A DNA stretch of 64,000 bases from Abditibacterium sp. (GTDB lineage Bacteria; Armatimonadota; Abditibacteriia; Abditibacteriales; Abditibacteriaceae), in the NCBI GenBank assembly GCA_030448265.1, contig JAUJNG010000003.1, positions 186,001-250,000 of the forward strand, in the 5' to 3' direction. Shown one piece after another: positions 1-8,273 of this stretch (within the stretch, counting starts at the first letter, position 1; each line of letters begins with the position of its first letter). The notes under the pieces were generated by a model, which saw only the letters and a program-made list of their open reading frames with translations, was not told the origin of the DNA and ran no database searches. The position numbers were made by a program, and so were the translations under genes.

Positions 1-596
1 CGTTTTTGATGGTGTTCTGGTTCGTGACCAGCCAGCAAATTCGCTATCTTCTTCCCGCGCTGGGGCTTCTGGCTCTGGTCGGCGGCTGGGGCGCGGCTCA
101 AAATGCGCCGCGTTTTCGCGTCGCGCGCTGGGTGGGCGGCGCGGGATTGGGTTTGTGGCTGCTGTTCGCGCCCGCATGGTTGGTGTGGCACAATCGCGGC
201 TCATTCGGGGTTTTGAGCGGCGCGCACACTCCCGAAAACTATCTGCGCGGCTTTTCCGGATTCGACGCGATGCAGTGGGCCTCCAACAACACCCCGCCCG
301 ATGCGAAATTCGCGGTTTATGGCGAGCCGCGCACTTTTTATCTCCATCGAAATCACTTCTGGGCCGACGATGGGCACAACAATCTCATCGCCTACGCAAC
401 CCTGCAAAACGGCGCGCAGTTGGCGCTCGCGCTCAAAAATCTGGGCGCGACGCACGTTTTGTGGAACACCGCGCCAGGACAAAACGGCGGCGTTTTCGGC
501 CCGCCGCAGCCGCTCATGGACGATGCCATCGCGCGCGGCGATTTGGGGCTGTTGTATGAAGATCGGCGCGGTTATCGGATTTATGCTTTGAGGTAA
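1..596 (+). CDS. GT-C membrane glycosyltransferase, C-terminal part (5' end outside window)
   Basis: The reading frame is open at the left edge (codons begin at base 3), so only the last ~197 residues are seen. They start with the end of a membrane segment containing SQQIRYLLPALG, a motif common where the last transmembrane helices of GT39/ArnT-like transferases end, followed by two hydrophobic helices and a soluble C-terminal domain. Such enzymes move sugars from polyprenyl-phosphate carriers to acceptors on the outer face of the inner membrane. The next gene is a second GT-C protein, which supports a surface-glycan role. Family assignment is by pattern. The substrate cannot be told, and the catalytic Asp region lies upstream of the window. 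Confidence 0.6.
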   Translation, partial: FLMVFWFVTSQQIRYLLPALGLLALVGGWGAAQNAPRFRVARWVGGAGLGLWLLFAPAWLVWHNRGSFGVLSGAHTPENYLRGFSGFDAMQWASNNTPPDAKFAVYGEPRTFYLHRNHFWADDGHNNLIAYATLQNGAQLALALKNLGATHVLWNTAPGQNGGVFGPPQPLMDDAIARGDLGLLYEDRRGYRIYALR

Positions 597-605
597 GCGC
601 GGCGC

Positions 606-801
606 TTTCCCGTCGCTTCGCTCCGGCCCTCACCCGTCGCTTCGCGCCACCCTCTCCCGCAAGCGGGAGAAGGACACACTCTTACTTTCATGTTTTCACT
701 GCTCGATTAAAATTGCGCGCGTTATCCTTCTCCCGCTTGCGCGGGTGCCCTCTGGGCGTGGGTGGCGCGAAGCGACGGGTGAGGGCTGCGTAGCGGGAAA
801 A
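606..801. repeat. Long palindrome, family A copy 1
   Basis: An imperfect inverted repeat fills the gap between two glycosyltransferase genes. The left arm carries CGTCGCTTCGC and CCCGCAAGCGGGAGAAGGA; the right arm carries their complements around 729-801. The loop holds ACACTCTTAC and TTTTCACTGCTCG, which recur in the copies at 19318-19513 and 29584-29829. This marks them as copies of one element rather than independent terminators. Confidence 0.8.
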
Positions 802-822
802 CCTCGCAATCACCAAAACCTA

Positions 823-2106
823 ATGTCTTCATTTCCCAAATGGCCGCTCTGGATGAGCCTGGTCGCCTATTTTCTGCTCACGGCGGCGCTCATCGCCGCC
901 GTTCCGCTCGGCGCCGCGCCCGACGAAGCGGCGCACTGGCAATACGTCGAACACATCGCCCAAACCCAGACCCTGCCGGTTTTTCGCGCCGCCTCCGCGA
1001 ACGAGCCAGGTTACGAATTTCACCAGCCGCCGCTTTATTATTTGATTTGCGCGCCACTCTGGAAACTGCTCGGCGCCGGCGTTCAAAATTACGCCTGCCG
1101 CGTGGTTTCGCTGCTGTGCGGGCTGGGCACCATCGCGCTGATCTGGAGCGCGGCGCGCCTGGTTTTTCCCTCGAATTGGCGCATCGCGGGAGCGGCGGCG
1201 GGAATCGCGGCGCTTTTGCCGCTTCATCAGGGCGTGGGCGCCAGTTCCGGCAACGATGCTCTGGCCGGAATGATTTGCGCTTCGCTGTTTTTCCTCATCG
1301 CCCGTTGTATCGTGAACGGCGCGGCGTGGCGCGACGTGTGGCAAATCGGCGTGGTGGCGGGCCTGGGAATCCTCACCAAAAATACGGCGCTTTCGGTTGC
1401 GATTGTGGCTCTGGGCGCCCTCTTCTGGGCCGCGCGACGCGAAAACTCGCGGGTTTCTTCCTCGACGGCTTTGGCGACGGCCTTTGGCATCGCGCTGTTG
1501 GTCGGCGGGCCGATTTTGCTTCGCAACCACAATCTCTACGGCGACCCGCTCGGCCAGAGCGTTTTTAAAGCCGCTTTTCGCCAGTCGTCGCCTGGGCCTC
1601 AAGAAATGGCGGAAAAATACGGCATTGACGCTGTAAGTTACATTCGCGGCTTCTTCTGGGTGGCTTTTTTCACGACCTGGGGATTTTTCGGCGGGCCGAA
1701 CACGGCGATAGAAATCGCGCAGCCCCTGAGCGCGTCCGGCCCGCGCGTGCCACAACTCGCTCTATCCCCTTTGATGGCACTTTGCGCGCTGTTTCCTCTC
1801 GCTTGCGCGCTGGGTTGGCGACGCATCGAAACCCTCAACGACGCGCAAAAAACGACTTTGCGCGTCTGGTGCATCGGAATCCTCTTTGTTTTGCTGGCGT
1901 GGGCGCAGTTCGCGGCGCAGTATTTCGCCGGAGCGCAGGCGCGCTACGGTCACGCCGCGCTTTTGCCGTTTTGCGTGCTGGGGGCGGCGGGTTGGGTCGC
2001 GCTGTGGAAAGGCGGGCGCGCTCTGGCGCTGGCCTCGCTCGTGGTGGGCGCGAGTTTGATTCTCTTGACGCTCCTCAACGTTTTCGGCTGGAAAACCCTG
2101 GTCTGA
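823..2106 (+). CDS. GT-C family (GT39-like) membrane glycosyltransferase
   Basis: A 427-residue polytopic membrane protein. The first helix is followed by PDEAAHWQY (residues 33-41), an acidic pair in the first extracytoplasmic loop that matches the catalytic DD/DE position of GT-C enzymes. About ten hydrophobic helices follow. Expected role: transfer of a sugar from a polyprenyl-phosphate donor at the periplasmic face. ATG at 823 was chosen because an upstream in-frame extension would be translated from the palindromic repeat. The gene is followed after 21 bases by a GT2 enzyme of the kind that makes polyprenyl-phosphate sugars, so the two may form donor and transferase. Donor and acceptor are unknown. 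Confidence 0.75.
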   Translation: MSSFPKWPLWMSLVAYFLLTAALIAAVPLGAAPDEAAHWQYVEHIAQTQTLPVFRAASANEPGYEFHQPPLYYLICAPLWKLLGAGVQNYACRVVSLLCGLGTIALIWSAARLVFPSNWRIAGAAAGIAALLPLHQGVGASSGNDALAGMICASLFFLIARCIVNGAAWRDVWQIGVVAGLGILTKNTALSVAIVALGALFWAARRENSRVSSSTALATAFGIALLVGGPILLRNHNLYGDPLGQSVFKAAFRQSSPGPQEMAEKYGIDAVSYIRGFFWVAFFTTWGFFGGPNTAIEIAQPLSASGPRVPQLALSPLMALCALFPLACALGWRRIETLNDAQKTTLRVWCIGILFVLLAWAQFAAQYFAGAQARYGHAALLPFCVLGAAGWVALWKGGRALALASLVVGASLILLTLLNVFGWKTLV

Positions 2107-2127
2107 GGCGACGGGCGCGGCGCGAAT

Positions 2128-2886
2128 TTGCGAAAATTGCCCCTTGTGACCCCGAAATTAAGCGTTCTGATGCCGGTCTACAACGAGCGCGCCACGCTCG
2201 CGGAGATAATCCAGCGCGTGCAAAACGTGCCGCTCGACAAGGAAATCATCATCGTCGACAACGTTTCCAGCGACGGCACGCGCGAGGATTTGCAGGCGAT
2301 GATCGAACGCGGCGAGGCGGGCGCGGAAGACTCGTTTCATTCGATTCGCGTGGTTTTGCAAAGCGAAAATCGGGGCAAAGGCGCCAGCGTGCGCCGCGCG
2401 CTCGAACTTTCGCGCGGCGAGTGGATTATTGTGCAGGACGCCGATCTGGAATACGATCCGCGCGATTATCTGCGGCTTTTCGAGGCGGCGCTGCGGCCCA
2501 AACGCCCGCTCGACGCGGTTTTCGGCACGCGGCTGGGGCGCGGCAGCGCGGCGCGCCAGAAGCAGCCGCGCACGGCGTTTTTTTATGGCCGCATCGGTTT
2601 GTCGGTTATTTTTCGCGTGCTTTACGGCGCGCCGCTCTCCGATGTGGCGACCTGCTACAAACTGATGCGCCGCGAGTTCGCGCAGAGTTTGAGGTTGCAA
2701 AGCGATGGTTTCGATCTGGATTTCGAAATCGCCGCCAAAGTCGCGCGCGCGCGCAAAAAGGGCGCGCGCATCGGCGAAATTCCAATTTCCTACGCGCCGC
2801 GCACCGAACTCGAAGGCAAAAAAATCCGCGCCGTGCACGACGGCGCGCTCGCGGTGTGGGCGCTGCTCAAATTCCGCTTCAGCTAA
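2128..2886 (+). CDS. Family 2 glycosyltransferase (polyprenyl-phosphate sugar synthase-like)
   Basis: A 252-residue cytosolic GT-A fold protein without C-terminal membrane helices. LSVLMPVYNE (residues 11-20) opens the nucleotide-sugar domain, IIIVDNVSSDGT follows at about 40, and the metal-binding DXD is DAD at 104-106. NRGKGASVRRAL is typical of the DPM1/dolichol-phosphate mannose synthase branch. Expected reaction: NDP-sugar plus polyprenyl phosphate giving polyprenyl-P-sugar, the donor for GT-C enzymes such as the gene just upstream. The start is TTG at 2128 or GTG at 2146; neither has a strong ribosome site. Family is secure, sugar unknown. Confidence 0.85.
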   Translation: MRKLPLVTPKLSVLMPVYNERATLAEIIQRVQNVPLDKEIIIVDNVSSDGTREDLQAMIERGEAGAEDSFHSIRVVLQSENRGKGASVRRALELSRGEWIIVQDADLEYDPRDYLRLFEAALRPKRPLDAVFGTRLGRGSAARQKQPRTAFFYGRIGLSVIFRVLYGAPLSDVATCYKLMRREFAQSLRLQSDGFDLDFEIAAKVARARKKGARIGEIPISYAPRTELEGKKIRAVHDGALAVWALLKFRFS

Positions 2887-2908
2887 AGTCTGCGACCAAG
2901 AGACTCTG

Positions 2909-2964
2909 GGAGCGCGAGCGTCCCCGCTCGCATCAAAGGGTGCGAGCAGGCATGCTCGCGCTCC
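2909..2964. repeat. Short palindrome between GT2 gene and lptC-like gene
   Basis: Arms of 24 bases (2909-2932 and 2941-2964), both built on GGAGCGCGAGC and GCTCGCA, pair with about 20 matches around an 8-base loop. It sits just before the lptC-like start at 2979. It has no T-tract, so it is more likely a dispersed repeat than a terminator. Confidence 0.65.
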
Positions 2965-2978
2965 GGCACACCCCTAAC

Positions 2979-4676
2979 GTGAAAAAACTCTTTCTTTCCC
3001 TCGGCCTCGCGGCGATGCTCGCGGTGGGTTGCGCGCGCCGCAACGAACCGGCGCCCGCTCAAGTCGTGCGCGAAGCGGCGCGGCGCGAAGTCGAGGCGGC
3101 GCGCGACAATTTGTCGGGCCTCAAGGGCGCGGTGATCGTGATGAAGGGCGGCGAGTTGCAGGGCGGCGACGCGCAGGGCCGTCCGTTGTGGAGCCTGGGC
3201 GCCGATGAAATTCGCGCTTCGGGCCAGATGCGCGGCAGCCTGCCCTCGCGGGCGACGCTTTCCAACGCGCGCGCCACGCTCTTCCGCGAGGGAAAACCCG
3301 AATCGAGTTTGCGCGCGCCGCAAATCACCTTTTTCAACTCGCCAAACGGCGTTCGATTGCAGTTGCAGGGCGGCATTTCGCTGCAAAGCGCGGGGCCGTG
3401 GACGGCGAAGCGCGGTGCGGTGAAGGTGCGCGCGGCGCGCGGCGATGTCGATGTGAAAACGCGCGTTATTTCGGCGTCGGGCGGCGTGGCGATGAGTCAG
3501 GGCGGCGTCGAGGTTTCGGGGCAAACGCTGCGCGCGCAAACTTCGCTGCAAAAAGCGGAAATCGCCGGAAAGGTGCGCGCCAAAAGTCGAAACGGGCACA
3601 TCGAGGCCGCGAGCGCGACTTACGACTGGCAAAAGGAGCGTTTGAACGCCCGAACCGTGACGGCGAAGCGCGAAGGCACGCAAATAACGGGGCAAACACT
3701 GGAAGCCGACACCGGCGCCACGCGCGGCGTGCTGAGAGGAAATGTCGTCGCCAAAAGCGCGCGGGGAAGCGCGCGGGCGCCGCGCATCGATTTCGACTGG
3801 GGCCGCGACCAGATTAGCGCCGCCAACGCGATTTTCGAAGGGCAGGGCGCAACGGTGCGCGCGGCGAAAGTGCAGACCGATTCGCAATTGCGGCTCGCCT
3901 CGGCGAGCGATTTGACACTGCAAAAAGACGGCGCCACGCTGCGCGCCGCGTTTGCCAATGGATTCGATGGTCTGGAGCGGCTGCGCGGGCGCGAGGTGCG
4001 GTTTTCGCGCGGCGATTTGACGTTCTCCGCGCCGCGCGCCGAGGCGCGAAAGAAAGGCGCGGGCTGGATTTTGACTGCGACAAACGGCGCGCGCGGCCAG
4101 AACGTGAGCGGACGAGTGAGCGCGGCGCGCGTGATGTGGGACGAGGCCCAAAAGCGCGTCGAGGCGAGTGGCGGCGTCACCATGCACCAAAGCGGCGCGA
4201 CGCTTTCGGGCGCGACCTTAAGCACCGATACGAAGTTTCAAAACGCGAGGTTGTCGGGCAATGTGCGCGGGAAAATGAAGGACGGCGCCACGCTTTCGTC
4301 GGGCAAGCTGGAAAAGCGCGGCGCGCGATTTTTCGCCTCGAATGGCGCGACGGCGCGTTACCCATCGAGTGGCGCTTTCGGTGATGTGACGCTGCGCGGC
4401 GCCAGAATCGAGGCCGATGCTGCGGGCGCGACCGCGAGTGGCGGCGTCACCGTCACGACCGCGACGGGTGCCAAAGCGCGCGCGCCGCGCGCGGTTTACA
4501 ATCGCAAAACCGGCAAAATCACCGCGACGGGCGGCGTTGACTTTTTCGATCCGGCGCGCGGCCTGCGGCAGCATGGCGATACGTTGGTGGTCGATTTGGA
4601 GCGCAAGACCGTCTCGCTTTCCAATTCGCGCGGGCAAGCCGACATGAAGTTGTTCGAGGGGAAGGATTTGTTTTAA
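2979..4676 (+). CDS. LptC-like lipoprotein with long OstA-type repeat region
   Basis: A 565-residue protein starting at GTG 2979 with a signal peptide and lipobox (LAVGC), so it should be a lipoprotein. After a short linker comes an LptC-like segment with GAVIVMKGGELQ and a 'substrate minus product' style strand pattern. About 400 residues follow of repeating beta-strand motifs (ASGGV, GQTL, GNV), as in LptA/OstA jellyroll domains. Canonical LptC is about 190 residues, so this is roughly three times the usual size. It is followed by lptA-like, lptB and lptFG genes, which fixes the pathway: LPS transport from inner to outer membrane. An extended LptC-LptA fusion is inferred; homology is by pattern and neighbours. 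Confidence 0.7.
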   Translation: MKKLFLSLGLAAMLAVGCARRNEPAPAQVVREAARREVEAARDNLSGLKGAVIVMKGGELQGGDAQGRPLWSLGADEIRASGQMRGSLPSRATLSNARATLFREGKPESSLRAPQITFFNSPNGVRLQLQGGISLQSAGPWTAKRGAVKVRAARGDVDVKTRVISASGGVAMSQGGVEVSGQTLRAQTSLQKAEIAGKVRAKSRNGHIEAASATYDWQKERLNARTVTAKREGTQITGQTLEADTGATRGVLRGNVVAKSARGSARAPRIDFDWGRDQISAANAIFEGQGATVRAAKVQTDSQLRLASASDLTLQKDGATLRAAFANGFDGLERLRGREVRFSRGDLTFSAPRAEARKKGAGWILTATNGARGQNVSGRVSAARVMWDEAQKRVEASGGVTMHQSGATLSGATLSTDTKFQNARLSGNVRGKMKDGATLSSGKLEKRGARFFASNGATARYPSSGAFGDVTLRGARIEADAAGATASGGVTVTTATGAKARAPRAVYNRKTGKITATGGVDFFDPARGLRQHGDTLVVDLERKTVSLSNSRGQADMKLFEGKDLF

Positions 4677-4690
4677 GCAGGGTGTGAAAA

Positions 4691-4811
4691 GTTCCCGTAG
4701 GGGCGTAGCGTGCTACGCCCAGAGCGTTGAAGAAACCTCCAAATGACGCGCGCTCAGGGTTTTGGGCGTAGCACGCTACGCCCCTACGGACACTTCCAAA
4801 ACAGCTTCTAA
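4691..4811. repeat. Long palindrome, family B copy 1
   Basis: The arms pair CCGTAGGGGCGTAGCGTGCT with its complement (left arm from 4691, right arm ending near 4793). The loop contains CAAATGACGCGCGCTCAGGG, identical to the loop of the copy at 27941-28079. The right flank continues with CTTCCAAAACAGCTTCT, as in copy 2, but the left arm is truncated. Confidence 0.85.
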
Positions 4812-4944
4812 GAAAAGTTTGCGGTCATTCAGCACATCTGGAAATTGAATTCGCTGTTTTTACGCTTCCTCACTCCAGCCCCGCCAACTCAAACCGCGAT
4901 GAGGCGCTTGCGCCTGTCAAACTGCCAGCGTCGTCTTTCTTCCC

Positions 4945-5991
4945 ATGTTCGCGTTTTCCTCTCGCATTTTCCTCGTCGCGCTGCTGTTTTGTGCTTGTCC
5001 CCTTGCGGCGCAAACCAAAGCGCCCGCCGCTAAAGCGCCTGTCAGTTCCTTTTCAGGCCATGTGACCTACAACCCCAATGGCATCCGGATCGAACGCACC
5101 GCGGCAGGGCCGGCACGCCTGCAAACGCCTCAGATCGACGTCTCGGCGCAGGTGATTTCGGCTGCTGGAACATTTCCTAATTACACGCAAGTCAGCGCGC
5201 GCGGTGGCGTCAATATGAAGCTGAATCTCCCACCGCGCGGCGGCGGCGCTCCGGCGCGCATCGAAGTGAAGTCCAGCAGCGCCGTCCTAACGCCCAGCGA
5301 ACGAAAACTGGTGCTGCGCGGCAATTTGAGCGGCTTTTATCAGGTGCAGGGCGGCGCCAGAAACACCCTCAGTGGCCAGGTGGCGACGCTGACCTACGCT
5401 TCAGCCGGAAATTTAATCGCCGATCTCGAAGGCGGCGCGCGGGGCGTAATTTTGAATCTTCCCGCCGAAACTCTGGGCCGCGCCGACGCTCTGGGCGCTG
5501 TCACCATCAGGGCGGATCGCACGCAATATAAGCAAGGCGCGGGCACTGCCACGTTTTCCGGCAAAGCGCGCGCGATTTCGAAAGGCGGCCCCAACTCATT
5601 CGATGTCGCGGCGACGAGTTTCGTCCTCACCCGCAACCCCGACGGCTCGATCAAAACGCTGCAAACGACGGGGCGCACCCTCGTCAAACTCGACCTCCCG
5701 CCCGATGCGCCAGCGCCAGGCGCGGCGGCGGGCAAGCCCACGCGCGTCGAAGTCGCCGCCGATGGCGCCGTCATCGACCGCGCCACTTCGACGGTGACTT
5801 TCACCGGCAATGTCAAAGGCTTTTATCGTCTCACGCCCGCGACGGGAACGCCGCAAAACTTCGATTTCGCCGGAAGCCGCGCCGTGATTCGCTACGCGCC
5901 CACGCCCGCCGGCGGCAACGCTCTGGCGGGTTTGAGCGTCCAGGTTTCGGGCGCGACGGTGCAGGGGCCCGCTTTTAATTTCGATTTTTGA
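4945..5991 (+). CDS. lptA: LptA/OstA-like periplasmic protein
   Basis: A 348-residue protein with a clear Sec signal peptide (hydrophobic residues 6-22, AAQ cleavage site). The mature part is repetitive beta-strand sequence with VTYNPNGI, ISAAGTF, VSARGGV and FTGNVKGFY units, as expected for the jellyroll that forms the LptA bridge in the periplasm. It is about twice the length of E. coli LptA and seems to hold two related halves (GNLSGFYQV near 130, GNVKGFYRL near 290). It lies between the lptC-like gene and lptB. Expected role: carrying LPS across the periplasm. The symbol rests mainly on synteny and fold pattern. Confidence 0.65.
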   Translation: MFAFSSRIFLVALLFCACPLAAQTKAPAAKAPVSSFSGHVTYNPNGIRIERTAAGPARLQTPQIDVSAQVISAAGTFPNYTQVSARGGVNMKLNLPPRGGGAPARIEVKSSSAVLTPSERKLVLRGNLSGFYQVQGGARNTLSGQVATLTYASAGNLIADLEGGARGVILNLPAETLGRADALGAVTIRADRTQYKQGAGTATFSGKARAISKGGPNSFDVAATSFVLTRNPDGSIKTLQTTGRTLVKLDLPPDAPAPGAAAGKPTRVEVAADGAVIDRATSTVTFTGNVKGFYRLTPATGTPQNFDFAGSRAVIRYAPTPAGGNALAGLSVQVSGATVQGPAFNFDF

Positions 5992-6004
5992 ATGCAGTGT
6001 GCGC

Positions 6005-6116
6005 GTTGTCATTGCGAGGAGGAACGACGAGGAATCAGTCGCAGTTTCGACTCGTTTTAGCTGAAATTGGATGGACGCTGCAACTGATTCCTCGTCGTTC
6101 CTCCTCGGAATGACAA
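6005..6116. repeat. Long palindrome, family C copy 1
   Basis: Inverted repeat with GAGGAGGAACGACGAGGAAT in the left arm (6005-6041) and its complement in the right arm (6082-6116), bounded by GTCATT/AATGAC. A close relative lies at 53415-53533. It separates the lptA-like gene from lptB. Confidence 0.8.
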
Positions 6117-6146
6117 ACGCGCCGTTTGTCAAACCTTCAAGTCCCA

Positions 6147-6899
6147 ATGTCCCAATTTTCCCTCGTCGGCCCCGAAAAAATCGTCGCCACCGATCTCATC
6201 AAAAAATACGGCGAGCGCCTGGTGGTGAGCGGCGTGAGCCTCGAAGTGCATCGCGGCGAAGTCGTGGGGCTGCTGGGGCCAAACGGCGCCGGAAAAACCA
6301 CTTCGTTTTACATGATTATGGGTTTGGTCAAGCCCAACGGCGGCAGCGTCACGCTGGGCAGCACTAACATCACGCACTGGCCGATGCACCACCGCGCGCG
6401 GCACGGCATCGGTTATCTGGCGCAGGACACCTCGATTTTTCGCAAATTGTCGGTCGAAGACAACATTCTGGCGATTTTGCAGCTCATGCCGCTTTCGCCC
6501 GCGCAGCGCCGCGAGCGCTGCGACGAACTGCTCGAAAGTTTCGAACTCACCTCGCGCCGTAAAGCCCTGGGCACCAGCTTGTCGGGCGGCGAGCGGCGGC
6601 GGACGGAAATCGCGCGCGTTCTGGCGTCGAATCCGCGTTTCATCCTGCTCGATGAACCGTTCACCGGCATCGACCCTAAACAGACTCAGGAAATCCAGCA
6701 AATCGTGGGGAAATTGAAGAAACTGGGCATCGGCATTCTGATTACCGACCACAACGTCCACGACACGCTCGACATCATCGACCGAGGCCTGATTTTGTTC
6801 GACGGGCGCATCGAATTCGAGGGCACGCCCGCCGAACTCATCGGCAACGCGCGCGCCCGCGATATGTATTTTGGAGAACGCATTGGCCGCCACGTCTGA
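6147..6899 (+). CDS. lptB: LPS export ABC transporter ATPase LptB
   Basis: A 250-residue ABC ATPase with all expected motifs: Walker A GPNGAGKT (44-51), Q-loop Gln93 in GYLAQD, signature LSGGERRR (144-151), Walker B ILLDEP (166-171) and switch His202 in ITDHN. The strings SIFRKLSVEDN and SLSGGERRRTEIARVLA are diagnostic of LptB rather than other ABC families. It powers extraction of LPS from the inner membrane with LptFG. ATG at 6147 was preferred over a TTG 21 bases upstream because it aligns with usual LptB starts. It overlaps the permease gene that follows, implying translational coupling. Confidence 0.95.
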   Translation: MSQFSLVGPEKIVATDLIKKYGERLVVSGVSLEVHRGEVVGLLGPNGAGKTTSFYMIMGLVKPNGGSVTLGSTNITHWPMHHRARHGIGYLAQDTSIFRKLSVEDNILAILQLMPLSPAQRRERCDELLESFELTSRRKALGTSLSGGERRRTEIARVLASNPRFILLDEPFTGIDPKQTQEIQQIVGKLKKLGIGILITDHNVHDTLDIIDRGLILFDGRIEFEGTPAELIGNARARDMYFGERIGRHV

Positions 6900-8124
6900 T
6901 CTTCCCCTTTCGCCCCAGGAAAAAGCGGCGCCTAAAACGCGGCGGTGCGGGCCGCTGCCCATCGCCGACGCTTATCTGCTGCGCAGCGTGGTCGAATCGA
7001 GTTTGCGCGGTCTGGGCTGGTTCGCGGGGCTGTTTCTGGCGTTTGCGATTGTGACGAGCGCGCGCAAAGTCGCGCAGGACGATTTGCCGTTTTCGCTCGT
7101 GGTGGAACTGATCGCGATGCAGGCGCCGCGCATCATTTTGTTCACCATTCCGGCGTCGCTGCTTTTCGGCGCGGTTTCGACTTTCACCGAAATGTCGGCG
7201 CGCGGCGAAATCACCGCGCTGATGGCGGGCGGCATGAGTTTGTGGCGCATGCTGCGCGCCCCGCTCGCCTTCGCGGCGGTTATGGCGGCGTTCGCGTTTT
7301 ATCTTCAGGAAGTGGTGGTGCCTGGCGCCGAACTGCGTAAATCGAGCGTGATGGCGCGCGCCGCTTCGAAAATCGGGGTGCAGGACGGCTTCAAACTGGT
7401 CGATTTAAGCAAGAACGGCACGGTGAAACGCATCGTGCAAGCCGATTCGTTCGATCCATCGCAAAAACTGCTGGTCAAACCGGTGATTCAGCTGTTCCGC
7501 GAAGATAACACGGTCGAAACCGAAATCAAGGCGCAGTCGGCACGCTGGGACGCGGCCACTAAATCGTGGGTTTTTGAAAACGGCTCCACCGTCCGCAATG
7601 GCAGTCCCGATTCGGCCACTCAAACCTTCAGCGTGCCAACCAGTTTCACCCAGCTTTCACTGCAAACCGATGTCGCGCCCACGCCGGACAGCCTCCAGGC
7701 GAGCGGCAAAACCGCTCAGGAACACATTCGCAGCCACAATTACGAAATGGTGAACTGGCGCGATCTCGAAACGCATCGCGCGCGACTGAGCGCCGAATAC
7801 TCGCGCGAAAGCGGCGAAATTCAGCGCAAAACCGGCAAGGAAATCCGCGCCGCGACGTTTGGCATCCACGACAAATTCGCCACGCCTCTGGTGTGTCTGG
7901 CGATGATGCTCATCGGCGCACCGCTCGGCATTCGCCCGCAGCGCAGCGCCTCGGCGGGGCTGGCGATGGGGCTTTCCCTCCTGGTCTTGATTCTCTACTA
8001 TCTGGTGTGGACGATTGCATCGCAGTGGGGCAAAGCCGGCGGAGCGGGGCCGCTCGTGGCGGCCTATTTGTCGTTCGCGCTCACGGCGGGGATTGGTCTG
8101 GTGATGGTGGCGCGCAAATCGTAG
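6883..8124 (+). CDS. LptF/LptG (YjgP/YjgQ) family permease
   Basis: About 413 residues with the LptFG layout: three N-terminal membrane helices, a large periplasmic domain (about residues 130-310) and three C-terminal helices. Typical motifs are LLFGAVSTFTEMSARGEITA and GAPLGIRPQRSASAGLAMGL. It forms the membrane part of the LPS extractor driven by LptB. TTG at 6883 was chosen because GGAG sits 6 bases upstream; TTG at 6871 is the longer alternative. The gene overlaps lptB by 17 bases. Only one such gene is present, so the transporter may be a homodimer or its partner lies elsewhere. Confidence 0.9.
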   Translation: MAATSDLPLSPQEKAAPKTRRCGPLPIADAYLLRSVVESSLRGLGWFAGLFLAFAIVTSARKVAQDDLPFSLVVELIAMQAPRIILFTIPASLLFGAVSTFTEMSARGEITALMAGGMSLWRMLRAPLAFAAVMAAFAFYLQEVVVPGAELRKSSVMARAASKIGVQDGFKLVDLSKNGTVKRIVQADSFDPSQKLLVKPVIQLFREDNTVETEIKAQSARWDAATKSWVFENGSTVRNGSPDSATQTFSVPTSFTQLSLQTDVAPTPDSLQASGKTAQEHIRSHNYEMVNWRDLETHRARLSAEYSRESGEIQRKTGKEIRAATFGIHDKFATPLVCLAMMLIGAPLGIRPQRSASAGLAMGLSLLVLILYYLVWTIASQWGKAGGAGPLVAAYLSFALTAGIGLVMVARKS

Positions 8125-8273
8125 AAGTCGCCTGGAAAGACGAAAGATAGAGGCGCGAGCGTTAGACCAATATCCAGCCAAATCGAATTTTTCGCCAAAA
8201 TGTTTGAAATGGTCTGGATTTGGGTAAAATACTTTCACTCCAACGCCGTTCGGCTTCAGTGAGCGTTCGTGTC

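Noticed and set aside
1782..2978. Long plus-strand open frame leading into the lptC-like gene
   Set aside because: It overlaps the GT-C and GT2 genes in another frame, is extremely Arg-rich, and has no motif. The true start is GTG 2979 at the lipoprotein signal.
2883..4190. 435-codon minus-strand frame opposite the lptC-like gene
   Set aside because: High GC favours open antisense frames. Composition is Arg/Ala/His-rich without domains, and the plus-strand frame has a signal peptide and conserved neighbours.
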